From: Marinobacter flavimaris
GTDB taxonomy: Bacteria > Pseudomonadota > Gammaproteobacteria > Pseudomonadales > Oleiphilaceae
Direction of reading: 5' to 3'
Length of the DNA stretch: 64,000 nt
Assembly: GCF_002933295.1 (NCBI RefSeq)
Contig: NZ_PSSW01000001.1
Location: 682,001 to 746,000, forward strand
In this document: one piece after another, positions 17,074 through 27,608 of the stretch
How positions within the stretch are numbered: position 1 is the stretch's first letter
How the letters are laid out: the number at the start of each line of letters is the position of its first letter
Program-made: the position numbers and the translations under genes
The notes under the pieces: generated by a model
What the model saw: only the letters and a program-made list of their open reading frames with translations
What the model was told of the DNA's origin: nothing
The model's database searches: none

Positions 17074-18768
17074 ATGGCTTTCGATCATCGCAAATACGTT
17101 GCGTTCAAACCTGTTGCCAAAACCGATCGTCGCTGGCCGGTCAAGGTCATCGAGAAGGCGCCAACCTGGTGTGCCGTAGATCTTCGGGATGGTAATCAGG
17201 CACTGGTGAAGCCCATGTCTGTTGCCCAGAAAACGCGGATGTTCGAATTGCTGGTGAAGTTGGGTTTCAAGGAAATCGAGATTGGCTTTCCCGCTGCCAG
17301 CCAGCCGGATTTCGATTTCTGCCGCAAGCTGATTGAAGAAAATCGCATTCCCGAGGATGTGAAGATACAGGTGCTGACCCAGGCCCGTCCTGAGCTGATC
17401 GAGCGTACCTATGAAGCATTGGCCGGCGCCCGAAAGGCAATCGTGCATGTCTACAATTCTACTTCCACGGTTCAGCGGGAGCAGGTGTTTGGTTTGGATC
17501 GTGACGGTATCAGGGACATTGCCGTCAACGGAGCCAAACTGGTTCGCGACATCGCCGCGCGCCACCCGGAGACCGAGTGGACGTTCCAGTATTCACCGGA
17601 GAGCTTTACCGGTACCGAGCTGGATTTTGCCGCGGAGGTGATTGATGCCGTGAGCGAGGTCTGGCGGCCGGAGGAAGGGCAGCCAATGATTATCAACCTG
17701 CCTGCCACCGTTGAGATGGCGACACCGAATGTGTTCGCCGACCAGATCGAGTGGATCTGCGACCACATCCAGCGCCGTGAACATATCAGTATCAGCGTGC
17801 ATACCCACAATGATCGCGGCTGTGCCGTAGCCGCCGCCGAACTGGCGGTAATGGCAGGGGCCGATCGGGTCGAGGGCACATTGATGGGGAACGGTGAGCG
17901 CACCGGCAACATGGATCTGGTGACCATGGCCATGAACCTTTACTCCCAGGGCATTGATCCCACGCTGGATCTGTCGGGCATGGCGGAGATCACCGAAGTG
18001 GTTGAGGCCTGTACGGAGATTTCCACTCATCCACGCCATCCCTACGCCGGCGAACTGGTGTTCACCGCGTTCTCCGGCAGCCATCAGGATGCCATTCGCA
18101 AGTGTCTGGCGCGCCGCAAGGATGGCGAAACCTGGAATGTGGCGTATCTGCCCATCGACCCGTTCGATGTTGGTCGCCGCTATGAGGAAGTGGTTCGCAT
18201 CAACAGCCAGTCTGGTAAGGGCGGTGTCGCCTATGTACTGGAGCGGGATTACAACATCAGTCTGCCTCGCTGGTTGCAGATCGAGTTCAGCAAGGTGGTC
18301 CAAAGAGAGGCGGAAACCAACGGTGGCGAGATTGACTCGCTGACCATTCATCGCCTGTTCGAGGATCGCTATCTGAAAGTCCACGCCGACTGGGCGCTGC
18401 GCTCCTACGACCTGCACCGGGACGAAGAGGGTGTGCATGCCGAGGTGTCGGTGGGTCGCGATGCATCGCCGGTTCGTCTGGATGGCCATGGGCTGGGCGC
18501 AGTGGAGGCTGTATCTGAGGCGCTGGAGAAGCGCTTTGGTATCTCCATTGCTGTCGAGGCTTACGACGAGTTTGCGCTGGGTGAGGGCACCAATGCCAAC
18601 GCACTGGCCTGTATTCGCTTGACCGCAAGCGGTATGCATTGCAGCGCTGCGGCACTGGCCGAAGACACAACATCTGCTACCTTGCAGGCCTTGTTCTCGG
18701 CAGTCGCCCAGGCAGTGGGTATCGAAATGCCTGAGACGGAAGCGGAACCTGAAACGGCGGGTGCCTGA
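17074..18768 (+). CDS. leuA: 2-isopropylmalate synthase
   Basis: First step of leucine biosynthesis: condenses 2-ketoisovalerate with acetyl-CoA. The 564-aa protein is the longer LeuA form seen in pseudomonads. It has the HMGL-like TIM barrel with metal and substrate motifs (AVDLRDGNQAL at about 31, STSTVQREQVFG, SISVHTHNDRGCAVAAAEL with the HxH metal ligands) and a C-terminal LeuA regulatory domain (about 430-550, ending in GEGTNANALACIRL) that binds leucine for feedback control. The start has AAGGAA upstream. An Rho-independent terminator follows at once, so it is probably monocistronic. A divergent Lrp-type gene lies upstream. Confidence 0.96.
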   Translation: MAFDHRKYVAFKPVAKTDRRWPVKVIEKAPTWCAVDLRDGNQALVKPMSVAQKTRMFELLVKLGFKEIEIGFPAASQPDFDFCRKLIEENRIPEDVKIQVLTQARPELIERTYEALAGARKAIVHVYNSTSTVQREQVFGLDRDGIRDIAVNGAKLVRDIAARHPETEWTFQYSPESFTGTELDFAAEVIDAVSEVWRPEEGQPMIINLPATVEMATPNVFADQIEWICDHIQRREHISISVHTHNDRGCAVAAAELAVMAGADRVEGTLMGNGERTGNMDLVTMAMNLYSQGIDPTLDLSGMAEITEVVEACTEISTHPRHPYAGELVFTAFSGSHQDAIRKCLARRKDGETWNVAYLPIDPFDVGRRYEEVVRINSQSGKGGVAYVLERDYNISLPRWLQIEFSKVVQREAETNGGEIDSLTIHRLFEDRYLKVHADWALRSYDLHRDEEGVHAEVSVGRDASPVRLDGHGLGAVEAVSEALEKRFGISIAVEAYDEFALGEGTNANALACIRLTASGMHCSAAALAEDTTSATLQALFSAVAQAVGIEMPETEAEPETAGA

Positions 18769-18789
18769 AAAACCTGCCGTCCTGACGAC

Positions 18790-18822
18790 ACAAGCCGGCA
18801 CGAATGCCGGCTTGTTGGTTTT
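18790..18822 (+). terminator. Rho-independent terminator after leuA
   Basis: A perfect 11-bp stem (ACAAGCCGGCA / TGCCGGCTTGT) with a CGAA tetraloop, followed by TGGTTTT, lies 22 bp after the leuA stop. It separates leuA from the convergent cold-shock gene. Confidence 0.85.
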
Positions 18823-18860
18823 CCGATGCCCGTGAGGGGCAAAGGACGGAGCGTATACCC

Positions 18861-19070
18861 TTAGACCGGGGTAACGTTTTCCGCCTGCGGGCCTTTCGGG
18901 CCCTGTGTTACGGTGAACTGCACCTGCTGGCCTTCGGTCAGGGTGCGGAAACCGCTTGCATTGATTGCGCTGTAGTGAACAAACACGTCGCTGCCACCGT
19001 CCTGAGCAATGAAGCCAAAGCCTTTGGACTCGTTAAACCACTTAACGTGGCCGGTTTTAGTATCGGACAT
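18861..19070 (-). CDS. Cold-shock family protein (CspA-like)
   Basis: A 69-aa single cold-shock domain that binds single-stranded RNA/DNA and acts as an RNA chaperone. It has RNP1 (KGFGFI, residues about 16-21) and RNP2 (VFVHY, about 29-33), plus the opening [17 protein letters not shown]. Family members can be cold-induced or constitutive; the sequence alone does not separate them. Here a good promoter lies about 160 bases upstream of the start, leaving a long leader like that of cold-inducible csp mRNAs. The gene stands alone between leuA and prpE, each side closed by a terminator. Confidence 0.95.
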   Translation of the reverse strand: MSDTKTGHVKWFNESKGFGFIAQDGGSDVFVHYSAINASGFRTLTEGQQVQFTVTQGPKGPQAENVTPV

Positions 19071-19230
19071 TGATCTTTCCTGTCTTTCTGTAATTTGCCC
19101 TCACGGGACCTTCAAAATTCCACATGGAATCGTTGCTGAGAAATCCAGAGAGTACTGAGGAAGGGGCAACGAAGAGCACTTCGGCAGGACGTTGAAACGC
19201 ATTCACCAAATACCGCTGTATTTTCACAGC
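19071..19230 (-). promoter_or_regulatory. Long 5' leader of the cold-shock gene
   Basis: If transcription starts a few bases downstream of the promoter at 19237-19264, the mRNA has an untranslated leader of roughly 160 bases. Its length is close to that of cspA-type leaders, which fold differently in the cold to expose the ribosome site. I see no coding sequence in it. The folding itself cannot be judged by eye. Confidence 0.5.
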
Positions 19231-19236
19231 AATTTC

Positions 19237-19264
19237 AGTATAGACCGACTTTGGGGGGCGTCAA
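19237..19264 (-). promoter_or_regulatory. Sigma-70 promoter of the cold-shock gene
   Basis: On the minus strand TTGACG is followed by a 16-base spacer and TATACT, five of six consensus matches in each box. It lies upstream of the cold-shock gene and on the far side of the prpE terminator. Confidence 0.75.
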
Positions 19265-19332
19265 CGAAATTTTTGCAGCTTTCGTGAAGGTTTTATTGCC
19301 GGCAAAAACAACAGGTTGGGATTTGATTGGGT

Positions 19333-19368
19333 AAAAATTGCCCGCCCCCGGTTCGGGCGGGGCGGGCA
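19333..19368 (-). terminator. Rho-independent terminator after prpE
   Basis: A 10-bp GC stem (TGCCCGCCCC / GGGGCGGGCA) with a 10-base loop is followed on the minus strand by AATTTTTA. It lies about 20 bp beyond the prpE stop and isolates it from the cold-shock gene. Confidence 0.88.
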
Positions 19369-19386
19369 GCATTCACGGTGGCTCTG

Positions 19387-21261
19387 TCAGCGGCGGAACT
19401 GCTCGCTGATTTCTTCCAGAATGGCAGGGTCATCAATGGTGCTGGGCACCGAGTATTCCTCGCCATCGGCAATCTGGCGGATGACCCGTCTGAGGATCTT
19501 GCCGGAACGGGTCTTGGGCAGGCGATCAACCACCAGGGCGCGGCGGAAACAGGCGATGGCGCCAATCTTGTCTCGAACCATCTCCACCAGCTCGTCTTCC
19601 AGTTCGTCATGGTCGATGGTTGCGCCGTCCTTGATCAGAACCAGCCCTATGGGGATCTGCCCTTTCATATCATCGTGCGCACCCACGACGCAGCACTCTG
19701 CTATGGCCGGGTGGGAAGCGACGACTTCCTCCATCTCACCGGTAGAGAGCCGGTGGCCAGCGACATTGATAACGTCATCGGTACGACCCATAACGAACAC
19801 GTACCCGTCATCGTCAATAAAGCCGCCGTCGCCGGAGCTGTAGAATCCCGATATCGGTTCCAGGTAGGTTTTGCGGAATCGCTCATCGTCGCCCCAGACT
19901 GTTATCATACAGCCGGGTGGCAGTGGCAGTTTTACAGCAATCTGACCCTGCTCGCCGGCGGGCATCTGGCTGCCGTTCATGTCCACTACCTGCACGTTGT
20001 AGCCAGGGGAGGGAACGGTTGCCGAACCTGGTTTGGTCGCCATTAACTCTATTCCCACCGGATTACAGCAAATGGCCCAACCGGTTTCGGTCTGCCACCA
20101 GTGGTCGAGAACCGGCAGGCCAGTGTGCTCTTTCAGCCACTCATAGGTGGCGGGATCGAGTCGCTCGCCGGCCAGGAACAGTCTTTTCAGTGAACTGATG
20201 TCGTAGCGTGAAAGTTGGTCTGCTTCCGGATCTTCCTTGCGGACGGCCCGGAATGCGGTCGGGGCAGTGAACAGCATGTTCACTTTGTGATCCTGAACCA
20301 CTCGCCAGAAGGCGCCGGCATCCGGTGTTTTCACCGGCTTGCCCTCGTACATGATGGTCGTGCAACCCGCAAACAATGGCGCGTAGACGATGTAGCTGTG
20401 GCCGACGACCCAGCCAACGTCAGAGGCAGCCCAGTAAACATCGCCGGGTTTGGCGTCGTAGACCAGCTTCATGCTGTAGTTCAGCGCAACCGCATGACCA
20501 CCGTTGTCGCGCACCACACCTTTGGGTTTACCGGTGGTGCCTGAAGTGTAAAGAATATAGAGCGGGTCTGTTGATTTGACGGGCACCGGGTCGGCTGGTT
20601 CGGCCGTTTCCATCAATTCGTTCCAGTCGTGGTCACGGCCAGCCTGAAGTTCGGCCTGTACCTGTTGGCGCTGGTAAACGATGCAGGTTTCCGGCTTGTG
20701 GCTGGCCTGATCAATGGCCTTGTCGACCAGGGGCTTGTACTCGATCACACGGGTGACTTCGATGCCACAGGAAGCGGTAATCACAGCCTTCGGTTTGGCG
20801 TCATCGATGCGAACCGCAAGCTCATGGGCTGCAAAGCCGCCGAAGACCACAGAATGAATGGCGCCAATTCGCGCGCAGCCGAGCATTGCAATGACGGCTT
20901 CCGGAATCATCGGCATGTAGATGATGACCCGGTCGCCCTTGGTGATGCCACGGTCTTTGAGGGCTCCAGCGAACCGGGCCACTTCATCGGTCAGCTCGTT
21001 GTAGGTGTAGGAGCGCTGGGTATTGGTAACCGGAGAATCGTAGATCAGGGCTTTCTGGTCGCCACGCCCTGCACGGATGTTGGCATCCAGTGCCACATCG
21101 CAAGTGTTCAGAGTGCCGTCGGGGAACCACTGCCCGTGCCCATTGTCGGTTGGCTGCCAGATGGTTTTCGGCGGTTCGATCCAGTCAATTTTTTCCGCCT
21201 GTTCACGCCAGAATTCGTCCGGTTTGTCTATCGACCGCCGGAACTCTGAGTGGTAGTCCAT
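19387..21261 (-). CDS. prpE: Propionate-CoA ligase (PrpE-type acyl-CoA synthetase)
   Basis: AMP-forming ligase that activates propionate (and less well acetate) to the CoA thioester. The 624 residues have the acetyl-CoA-synthetase layout: LYILYTSGTTGKPKGVVRD (the P-loop), AASDVGWVVGHSYIVYAPL, LDHWWQTETGWAICCNP, YSSGDGGFIDDDGY, and a C-terminal GRTDDVINVAGHRLSTGEMEE hinge with the catalytic Lys in RLPKTRSGKILRR. The GWVVGHSYIVYAPLFAG and TGWAICCNP variants are PrpE-like rather than Acs-like. ATG at 21261 is chosen because GAGGTGG sits at proper distance; the GTG at 21270 is too close. No prpBCD cluster is nearby, so substrate choice stays open. Confidence 0.9.
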   Translation of the reverse strand: MDYHSEFRRSIDKPDEFWREQAEKIDWIEPPKTIWQPTDNGHGQWFPDGTLNTCDVALDANIRAGRGDQKALIYDSPVTNTQRSYTYNELTDEVARFAGALKDRGITKGDRVIIYMPMIPEAVIAMLGCARIGAIHSVVFGGFAAHELAVRIDDAKPKAVITASCGIEVTRVIEYKPLVDKAIDQASHKPETCIVYQRQQVQAELQAGRDHDWNELMETAEPADPVPVKSTDPLYILYTSGTTGKPKGVVRDNGGHAVALNYSMKLVYDAKPGDVYWAASDVGWVVGHSYIVYAPLFAGCTTIMYEGKPVKTPDAGAFWRVVQDHKVNMLFTAPTAFRAVRKEDPEADQLSRYDISSLKRLFLAGERLDPATYEWLKEHTGLPVLDHWWQTETGWAICCNPVGIELMATKPGSATVPSPGYNVQVVDMNGSQMPAGEQGQIAVKLPLPPGCMITVWGDDERFRKTYLEPISGFYSSGDGGFIDDDGYVFVMGRTDDVINVAGHRLSTGEMEEVVASHPAIAECCVVGAHDDMKGQIPIGLVLIKDGATIDHDELEDELVEMVRDKIGAIACFRRALVVDRLPKTRSGKILRRVIRQIADGEEYSVPSTIDDPAILEEISEQFRR

Positions 21262-21364
21262 ACATTCCACCTCATCCTGCCTGTTGTTGTTTTAATACGT
21301 TTCCTGACAACTTTAGGCCGTTTTAAATCATGGACTAGTAGACCATTGGCTTAGTCTTGGGGCT

Positions 21365-22753
21365 CTAGGGGCCAGTTTCTTCTGCAGATTTGACCGAAGT
21401 CACCTTCGCAGTCATTTCACCCCGTGCAACGTGGGCTGAGATGGTGTCGCCGGGATTAACGTTTGTGGCATCCCTAATAATGTTTCCGTTGTTGTCGCGC
21501 ACGATGGAATAACCCCGTCCAAGGGTCGCAAGGGGGCTGACCACATTCAGAGTCTGCGCCGCATGTTCCAGGTTGTCGCGACGCTGTTTCAGGTCCTGCT
21601 GCATGACCGAAACCAATCGCTCGCTCACGCGCCGCAGCGCGTCCTGGCTATCCGAGAGCTGGCGGTGTGGCGACTGCATGACCAGTCTCTGGCGCAGGTG
21701 ATCATTGCGCACGCCAACGGTTGTCAGGCGCTGTCGAATAGCTTTTCGGAGGCGCAGTTCGAGCTCATCCATTCGCTGGGCTTTCTCCAGAAGCTCCCTT
21801 CTTGGGTCGCGCAACCGGGCGCTCAGATGTCCGAGCTGGGTGCCCAGGCGCTTCAGGGCCAGGCCCATGGCGTTGGACAGGCGGAATTCCCGGTCTCTTA
21901 GCTGTTTAAGCCAGTCTGACTGGTCCGGCGAAATCTTTTCGGCGGCCGCGGAGGGCGTCGGGGCCCGAAGATCAGCCACGAAATCGGCAATGGTTACATC
22001 GACCTCGTGACCAACCGCACTGACCGTGGGGATCCGGCAAGCGGCAATCGCGCGGGCGACCGCTTCTTCATTGAAGCACCAGAGATCCTCCAGAGAGCCA
22101 CCGCCACGGCCGATAATCAGGACATCGGCAACGCCGTGGTTCTGTGCGGCTTCGATGGCTCGTACGATGTCAGCGGTCGCCGCCTTGCCCTGAACGGCAG
22201 TGGGGTAGAGCGTTACGGGTATAGCGGGGCACCGCCGGGCGAGAACGGTGAGTATGTCGTGGATCGCGGCGCCGGTGGGTGAGGTGACGACACCGATGTG
22301 CCTGGGCAGTGAGGGCAGCGGTTTCTTGCTGGCCTGTTCAAACAGTCCTTCGGCCAGCAATTTCCGCTTGAGCTCCTCGAAGGCCTGTTGGAGGGCGCCG
22401 AGCCCCGCAGGTTCGACGTGTTCAACGATAATCTGGAAGTCGCCGCGGTTCTCGTAAAGAGTGACCTTGCCGCGGATCCGGACCTGATCGCCCTCTTTCG
22501 GTGGTGTGCGGATGCGCTGGTTCATGCCCCGGAACATGGCGCATCGCACCTGGCATTTCCGGTCTTTCAGGGAAAAATACCAGTGGCCGGACGAGGGGCG
22601 AGAAAATCCGGAGAGTTCACCTTCCACCCACACCTGCATAAAGCTCGATTCCAGAAGATGTCTGGCCTGGTGGTTGAGCTCGCTGACGCTGAGTGCCCGG
22701 GGGCGGGTGTCCTGAAGATGCGGCGTCGCCGGTCCTGATCCGTCGTTATACAT
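21365..22753 (-). CDS. xseA: Exodeoxyribonuclease VII large subunit
   Basis: Catalytic subunit of ExoVII, which degrades single-stranded DNA in both directions with the small subunit XseB. The 462 residues show an N-terminal OB fold (ALSVSELNHQARHLLESSFMQVWVEGELSGFSRPSSGHWYFSLKD) and the catalytic core (IGVVTSPTGAAIHDILTVLARRCP, VLIIGRGGGSLEDLWCFNEE, AVGHEVDVTIADFVADLRAPTPSAAAE). A long C-terminal coiled coil and the tail LGRGYSIVRDNNGNI follow. ATG at 22753 is taken over the longer open frame as homology begins near ALSVSELN. xseB is not adjacent. It diverges from guaB. Confidence 0.95.
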   Translation of the reverse strand: MYNDGSGPATPHLQDTRPRALSVSELNHQARHLLESSFMQVWVEGELSGFSRPSSGHWYFSLKDRKCQVRCAMFRGMNQRIRTPPKEGDQVRIRGKVTLYENRGDFQIIVEHVEPAGLGALQQAFEELKRKLLAEGLFEQASKKPLPSLPRHIGVVTSPTGAAIHDILTVLARRCPAIPVTLYPTAVQGKAATADIVRAIEAAQNHGVADVLIIGRGGGSLEDLWCFNEEAVARAIAACRIPTVSAVGHEVDVTIADFVADLRAPTPSAAAEKISPDQSDWLKQLRDREFRLSNAMGLALKRLGTQLGHLSARLRDPRRELLEKAQRMDELELRLRKAIRQRLTTVGVRNDHLRQRLVMQSPHRQLSDSQDALRRVSERLVSVMQQDLKQRRDNLEHAAQTLNVVSPLATLGRGYSIVRDNNGNIIRDATNVNPGDTISAHVARGEMTAKVTSVKSAEETGP

Positions 22754-22830
22754 ACGCAATAGCCGAAAAGAGGGAGGGTAAAAATAGCGAAATTTCAAAA
22801 AGATGCAATCGAACCTTAAAAAAGGGCCGG

Positions 22831-22859
22831 TTTACTGTCTTCGAGAGCCCCATTATAAT
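22831..22859 (+). promoter_or_regulatory. Sigma-70 promoter upstream of guaB
   Basis: TTTACT, a 17-base spacer and a perfect TATAAT lie between divergent xseA and guaB, reading towards guaB. The guaB ATG is about 80 bases downstream of the expected transcription start. No purine-repressor box is evident to me. Confidence 0.75.
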
Positions 22860-22870
22860 AGATCGATTAA

Positions 22871-24409
<1,539 letters not shown>

Positions 24410-24424
24410 CCATTGCCCTACCAG

Positions 24425-24452
24425 ACGCGGCCCCCAGAGGGCCGCGTTGTTT
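24425..24452 (+). terminator. Hairpin between guaB and guaA (partial terminator)
   Basis: A perfect 9-bp GC-rich stem (ACGCGGCCC / GGGCCGCGT) with a 5-base loop, followed by TGTTTATT, fills most of the guaB-guaA gap. The short, interrupted T-run suggests partial termination or a processing point that lowers guaA relative to guaB. Confidence 0.6.
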
Positions 24453-24471
24453 ATTCAGCCCCGAGGACTCC

Positions 24472-26049
24472 ATGGCCCAGAACATCCACGACCACCGCAT
24501 CCTGATTCTCGATTTCGGTTCCCAGTACACCCAGCTGATTGCCCGCCGTGTTCGCGAGATCGGCGTTTACTGTGAGATCAAAGCGTTCGATATCACCGAT
24601 GACGAGCTTAATGAGTTCAATCCGAAGGGGATTATTCTTGCTGGCGGTCCGGAGTCGGTAACTCAGCTGGGCGGTCCCCGGGCGCCGGAAGGGCTGTTTG
24701 ACCGCGGTATCCCGATTCTCGGCATCTGCTACGGCATGCAGACTATGGCGGAGCAGCTTGGAGGCCGCGTTGCCAGTTCCGAGAAACGCGAGTTCGGTTA
24801 TGCCCAGGTGAAGGTTCGCGCCAAGGGTCCGCTGCTGGCGGATATTACCGATCATCTGACGCCGGCTGGTGAGTCGCTGCTGGACGTGTGGATGAGCCAC
24901 GGTGACAAGGTGGTGGCGATGCCTGAAGGCTTCGAGTTACTGGCCTCCACCGAGAGCGCGCCAATTTCCGCGATGCAGGATCTCAGCCGGAACCTTTACG
25001 GCGTCCAGTTCCACCCCGAAGTAACCCACACCCTTCAGGGCAAGCGGATTCTCGAGCATTTCATCCTGACTATCTGCAAATGCGAAGCCCTCTGGACGCC
25101 GGCCAAGATCGTCGATGATGCGGTTCAGCAAATTCGCGAGCAAGTCGGCAGCGACAAGGTATTGCTGGGCTTGTCGGGTGGCGTCGATTCCTCGGTGACG
25201 GCAGCATTGCTGCACCGGGCAATCGGTGATCAGCTCACTTGTGTGTTTGTGGACAACGGTCTCTTGCGTCTTCATGAAGGCGACCAGGTGATGGACATGT
25301 TCGCCAGCAACATGGGCGTAAAAGTGATTCGGGTTGATGCCGAAGACCTGTTCCTGTCGAAGCTAAAAGGGGTCAATGATCCAGAGCAGAAACGCAAGAT
25401 CATCGGCAATACCTTTATCGACGTGTTCGACGATGAAGCGGCCAATATCAAGGACGTGAACTGGCTGGCACAGGGCACGATCTATCCGGACGTGATCGAG
25501 TCTGCTGCGTCCAAGACCGGCAAGGCGCACGTTATTAAGTCCCACCACAATGTGGGCGGCCTGCCGGAAACCATGAAAATGAAGCTGGTGGAACCCTTGC
25601 GTGAGCTGTTCAAGGATGAGGTGCGCCGGATCGGCCTTGAGCTCGGTTTGCCATACGACATGGTGTACCGTCACCCGTTCCCGGGGCCGGGTCTGGGCGT
25701 ACGTATTCTCGGTGAAGTTAAAAAGGAATATGCCGATATCCTGCGCCGCGCCGACGCCATTTTCCTGGAGGAACTCCACCGTGCGGATTTCTACCACAAG
25801 ACGAGCCAGGCCTTTGCAGTATTCCTGCCGGTCAAGTCGGTTGGCGTGGTAGGTGACGCCCGTCGCTATGAATACGTGGTGGCTCTTCGTGCTGTTGAAA
25901 CCATCGATTTCATGACCGCCCGCTGGGCGCATCTGCCTTACGATCTCCTTGAGACCGTTTCCAACCGGATCATCAATGAGATCACCGGTGTATCCCGGGT
26001 AACCTACGATGTTTCGTCCAAGCCGCCCGCAACCATCGAGTGGGAATAA
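24472..26049 (+). CDS. guaA: GMP synthase (glutamine-hydrolysing)
   Basis: Converts XMP to GMP using glutamine and ATP. The 525 residues carry an N-terminal class I glutamine amidotransferase domain ([20 protein letters not shown]; nucleophile in LGICYGMQ; catalytic His/Glu in QFHPEVTHT). An ATP pyrophosphatase domain follows with the P-loop [12 protein letters not shown] (about 233) and a C-terminal dimerisation domain ending [10 protein letters not shown], the usual GuaA terminus. All catalytic residues are present and the length is standard. tadA follows after 20 bp. Confidence 0.97.
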   Translation: MAQNIHDHRILILDFGSQYTQLIARRVREIGVYCEIKAFDITDDELNEFNPKGIILAGGPESVTQLGGPRAPEGLFDRGIPILGICYGMQTMAEQLGGRVASSEKREFGYAQVKVRAKGPLLADITDHLTPAGESLLDVWMSHGDKVVAMPEGFELLASTESAPISAMQDLSRNLYGVQFHPEVTHTLQGKRILEHFILTICKCEALWTPAKIVDDAVQQIREQVGSDKVLLGLSGGVDSSVTAALLHRAIGDQLTCVFVDNGLLRLHEGDQVMDMFASNMGVKVIRVDAEDLFLSKLKGVNDPEQKRKIIGNTFIDVFDDEAANIKDVNWLAQGTIYPDVIESAASKTGKAHVIKSHHNVGGLPETMKMKLVEPLRELFKDEVRRIGLELGLPYDMVYRHPFPGPGLGVRILGEVKKEYADILRRADAIFLEELHRADFYHKTSQAFAVFLPVKSVGVVGDARRYEYVVALRAVETIDFMTARWAHLPYDLLETVSNRIINEITGVSRVTYDVSSKPPATIEWE

Positions 26050-26069
26050 TCGACGGGTGAGCCGGTCCG

Positions 26070-26573
26070 ATGTCTGAGGCGACGCCGGAAGACAAGCGCT
26101 GGATGAATCGCGCGCTCCAGCTGGCTGGTGAGGCTGCAGCAAAGGGCGAAGTGCCTGTCGGTGCCGTGGTGGTTCTGGATGGCAAGGAAATCGGCGCGGG
26201 TTTTAACGCGCCCATTTCCGGTTGCGATCCCACGGCCCATGCCGAAATCAGGGCGCTGCGCGATGCCGCCGCCCGGGTGGGCAATTATCGGCTGCCGGAT
26301 GCCACGCTTTACGTTACTCTGGAGCCCTGTACCATGTGCGTGGGTGCTATCGTCCACGGCAGAATCAGTCGGCTTGTCTATGGGGCTCGTGAGCCCAAGG
26401 CCGGTGCAATAGAATCTGCACGCCGGACACTCGAAGAGCCCCATCTGAACTGGGACGTGACCGCCGTTGGCGGCGTGTTGTCAGATCAGTGCAGCCAGGT
26501 GATCAGTGAGTTTTTCAGTCGGCGACGGGCAGAGATCCGGCGTCTGCGCAAACAGAATTCAGGGAAGGAGTAG
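26070..26573 (+). CDS. tadA: tRNA-specific adenosine deaminase TadA
   Basis: Deaminates A34 to inosine in tRNA-Arg(ACG), an essential wobble modification. The 167-aa cytidine-deaminase fold has the zinc-binding signature: HAEI (with the proton-shuttle Glu) and, about 30 residues on, EPCTMCVGAIVHGRI. The RKWM-like opening (DKRWMNRALQLAGEAAAKGEVPVGAVVV) and the NHRL-type C-terminal FSRRRAEIRRLRKQ are typical. It follows guaA closely, an order common in this group, and precedes galE by 9 bp. Confidence 0.95.
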   Translation: MSEATPEDKRWMNRALQLAGEAAAKGEVPVGAVVVLDGKEIGAGFNAPISGCDPTAHAEIRALRDAAARVGNYRLPDATLYVTLEPCTMCVGAIVHGRISRLVYGAREPKAGAIESARRTLEEPHLNWDVTAVGGVLSDQCSQVISEFFSRRRAEIRRLRKQNSGKE

Positions 26574-26582
26574 TTTTCGCCT

Positions 26583-27578
26583 ATGAAAGTCCTCGTTACC
26601 GGCGGAGCCGGATATATTGGCAGTCACGTGGTCCGTCAGCTGGGCCGGGCCGGTCACGATATCGTTGTTTTCGATAACCTCTCCACTGGCTACCGCTGGG
26701 CGGTCACCGCCGGCGAACTGGTGGTCGGGGATCTGGCCGATGAAGCGGCAATCGAAGATCTGTTCTCCCGTCACCGGTTTGAGGCGGTTCTGCATTTCGC
26801 TGCCAATATTGTGGTGCCGGAGTCTGTCGCCAACCCCCTGAAGTACTACAGCAACAATACCCGCAATACCCTGAACCTCCTGAAAGCGGTCGAAAAGCAC
26901 GAAGTGCCGTACATGGTGTTTTCCTCCACCGCGGCCGTCTATGGTATGCCCGAGCAGACGGTGCTCACTGAGGATCTGCCGCTGGCCCCGATCAACCCCT
27001 ACGGCGCGTCCAAGATGATGAGCGAGCGGATGATCATGGATCTGGCCGCAGCCTCCAGCCTCAATTATGTGATTCTCCGTTACTTCAATGTAGCAGGCGC
27101 GAATACGGAAGGGCTGCTGGGGCAGGCCACACCTGAAGCCACGCATCTGATCAAGGTCGCCTGTGAGTGCGTGACGGAACAGCGGGAAGGCATGAGTGTC
27201 TTCGGCACCGATTACGATACCCGGGACGGCACCTGCATTCGCGACTACATCCACGTGGAGGACCTGGCCAAGGCCCACGTGATGGCGCTGGACTACATGG
27301 CAGATGGTGGTCATTCGAAGGTCATGAACTGCGGTTATGGTCGCGGCTTTACGGTCCGGGAAGTGATTGATGTGGTCAAGTCGCAATCCGGCGTTGATTT
27401 TCCGGTCACCGAAACCGGCCGCCGCGCCGGCGACCCGGCAGCATTGATGGCTGACAACACACTTATCCGCCAGACCCTGGGCTGGCAGCCGGACTACGAC
27501 AATCTGGATACCATTGTCGGCACAGCTCTGGCTTGGGAAGCGATCTGGCAGAAGAAAAAAGCTGACGACACCCCATAA
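26583..27578 (+). CDS. galE: UDP-glucose 4-epimerase
   Basis: Interconverts UDP-glucose and UDP-galactose for surface glycans. The 331-aa extended SDR has the NAD site VLVTGGAGYIGSHVVRQL, the Ser-Tyr-Lys triad (VFSSTAAVYG and NPYGASK) and GalE-specific NYVILRYFNVAGA and GTCIRDYIHVEDLAKAH. RBS GGAAGGAG is upstream. It is followed by ugd after 30 bp, so the two act on the same UDP-glucose pool. This pair lies inside an otherwise housekeeping run (tadA before, fabR after). I could not compare genomes to tell whether it was inserted. Confidence 0.93.
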   Translation: MKVLVTGGAGYIGSHVVRQLGRAGHDIVVFDNLSTGYRWAVTAGELVVGDLADEAAIEDLFSRHRFEAVLHFAANIVVPESVANPLKYYSNNTRNTLNLLKAVEKHEVPYMVFSSTAAVYGMPEQTVLTEDLPLAPINPYGASKMMSERMIMDLAAASSLNYVILRYFNVAGANTEGLLGQATPEATHLIKVACECVTEQREGMSVFGTDYDTRDGTCIRDYIHVEDLAKAHVMALDYMADGGHSKVMNCGYGRGFTVREVIDVVKSQSGVDFPVTETGRRAGDPAALMADNTLIRQTLGWQPDYDNLDTIVGTALAWEAIWQKKKADDTP

Positions 27579-27608
27579 CTTTTCTTTACTTGTATCGGGA
27601 TTTAAAGG

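Noticed and set aside
17593..18801. A 402-codon frame opposite leuA
   Set aside because: Antisense shadow; leuA is complete with all motifs on the plus strand.
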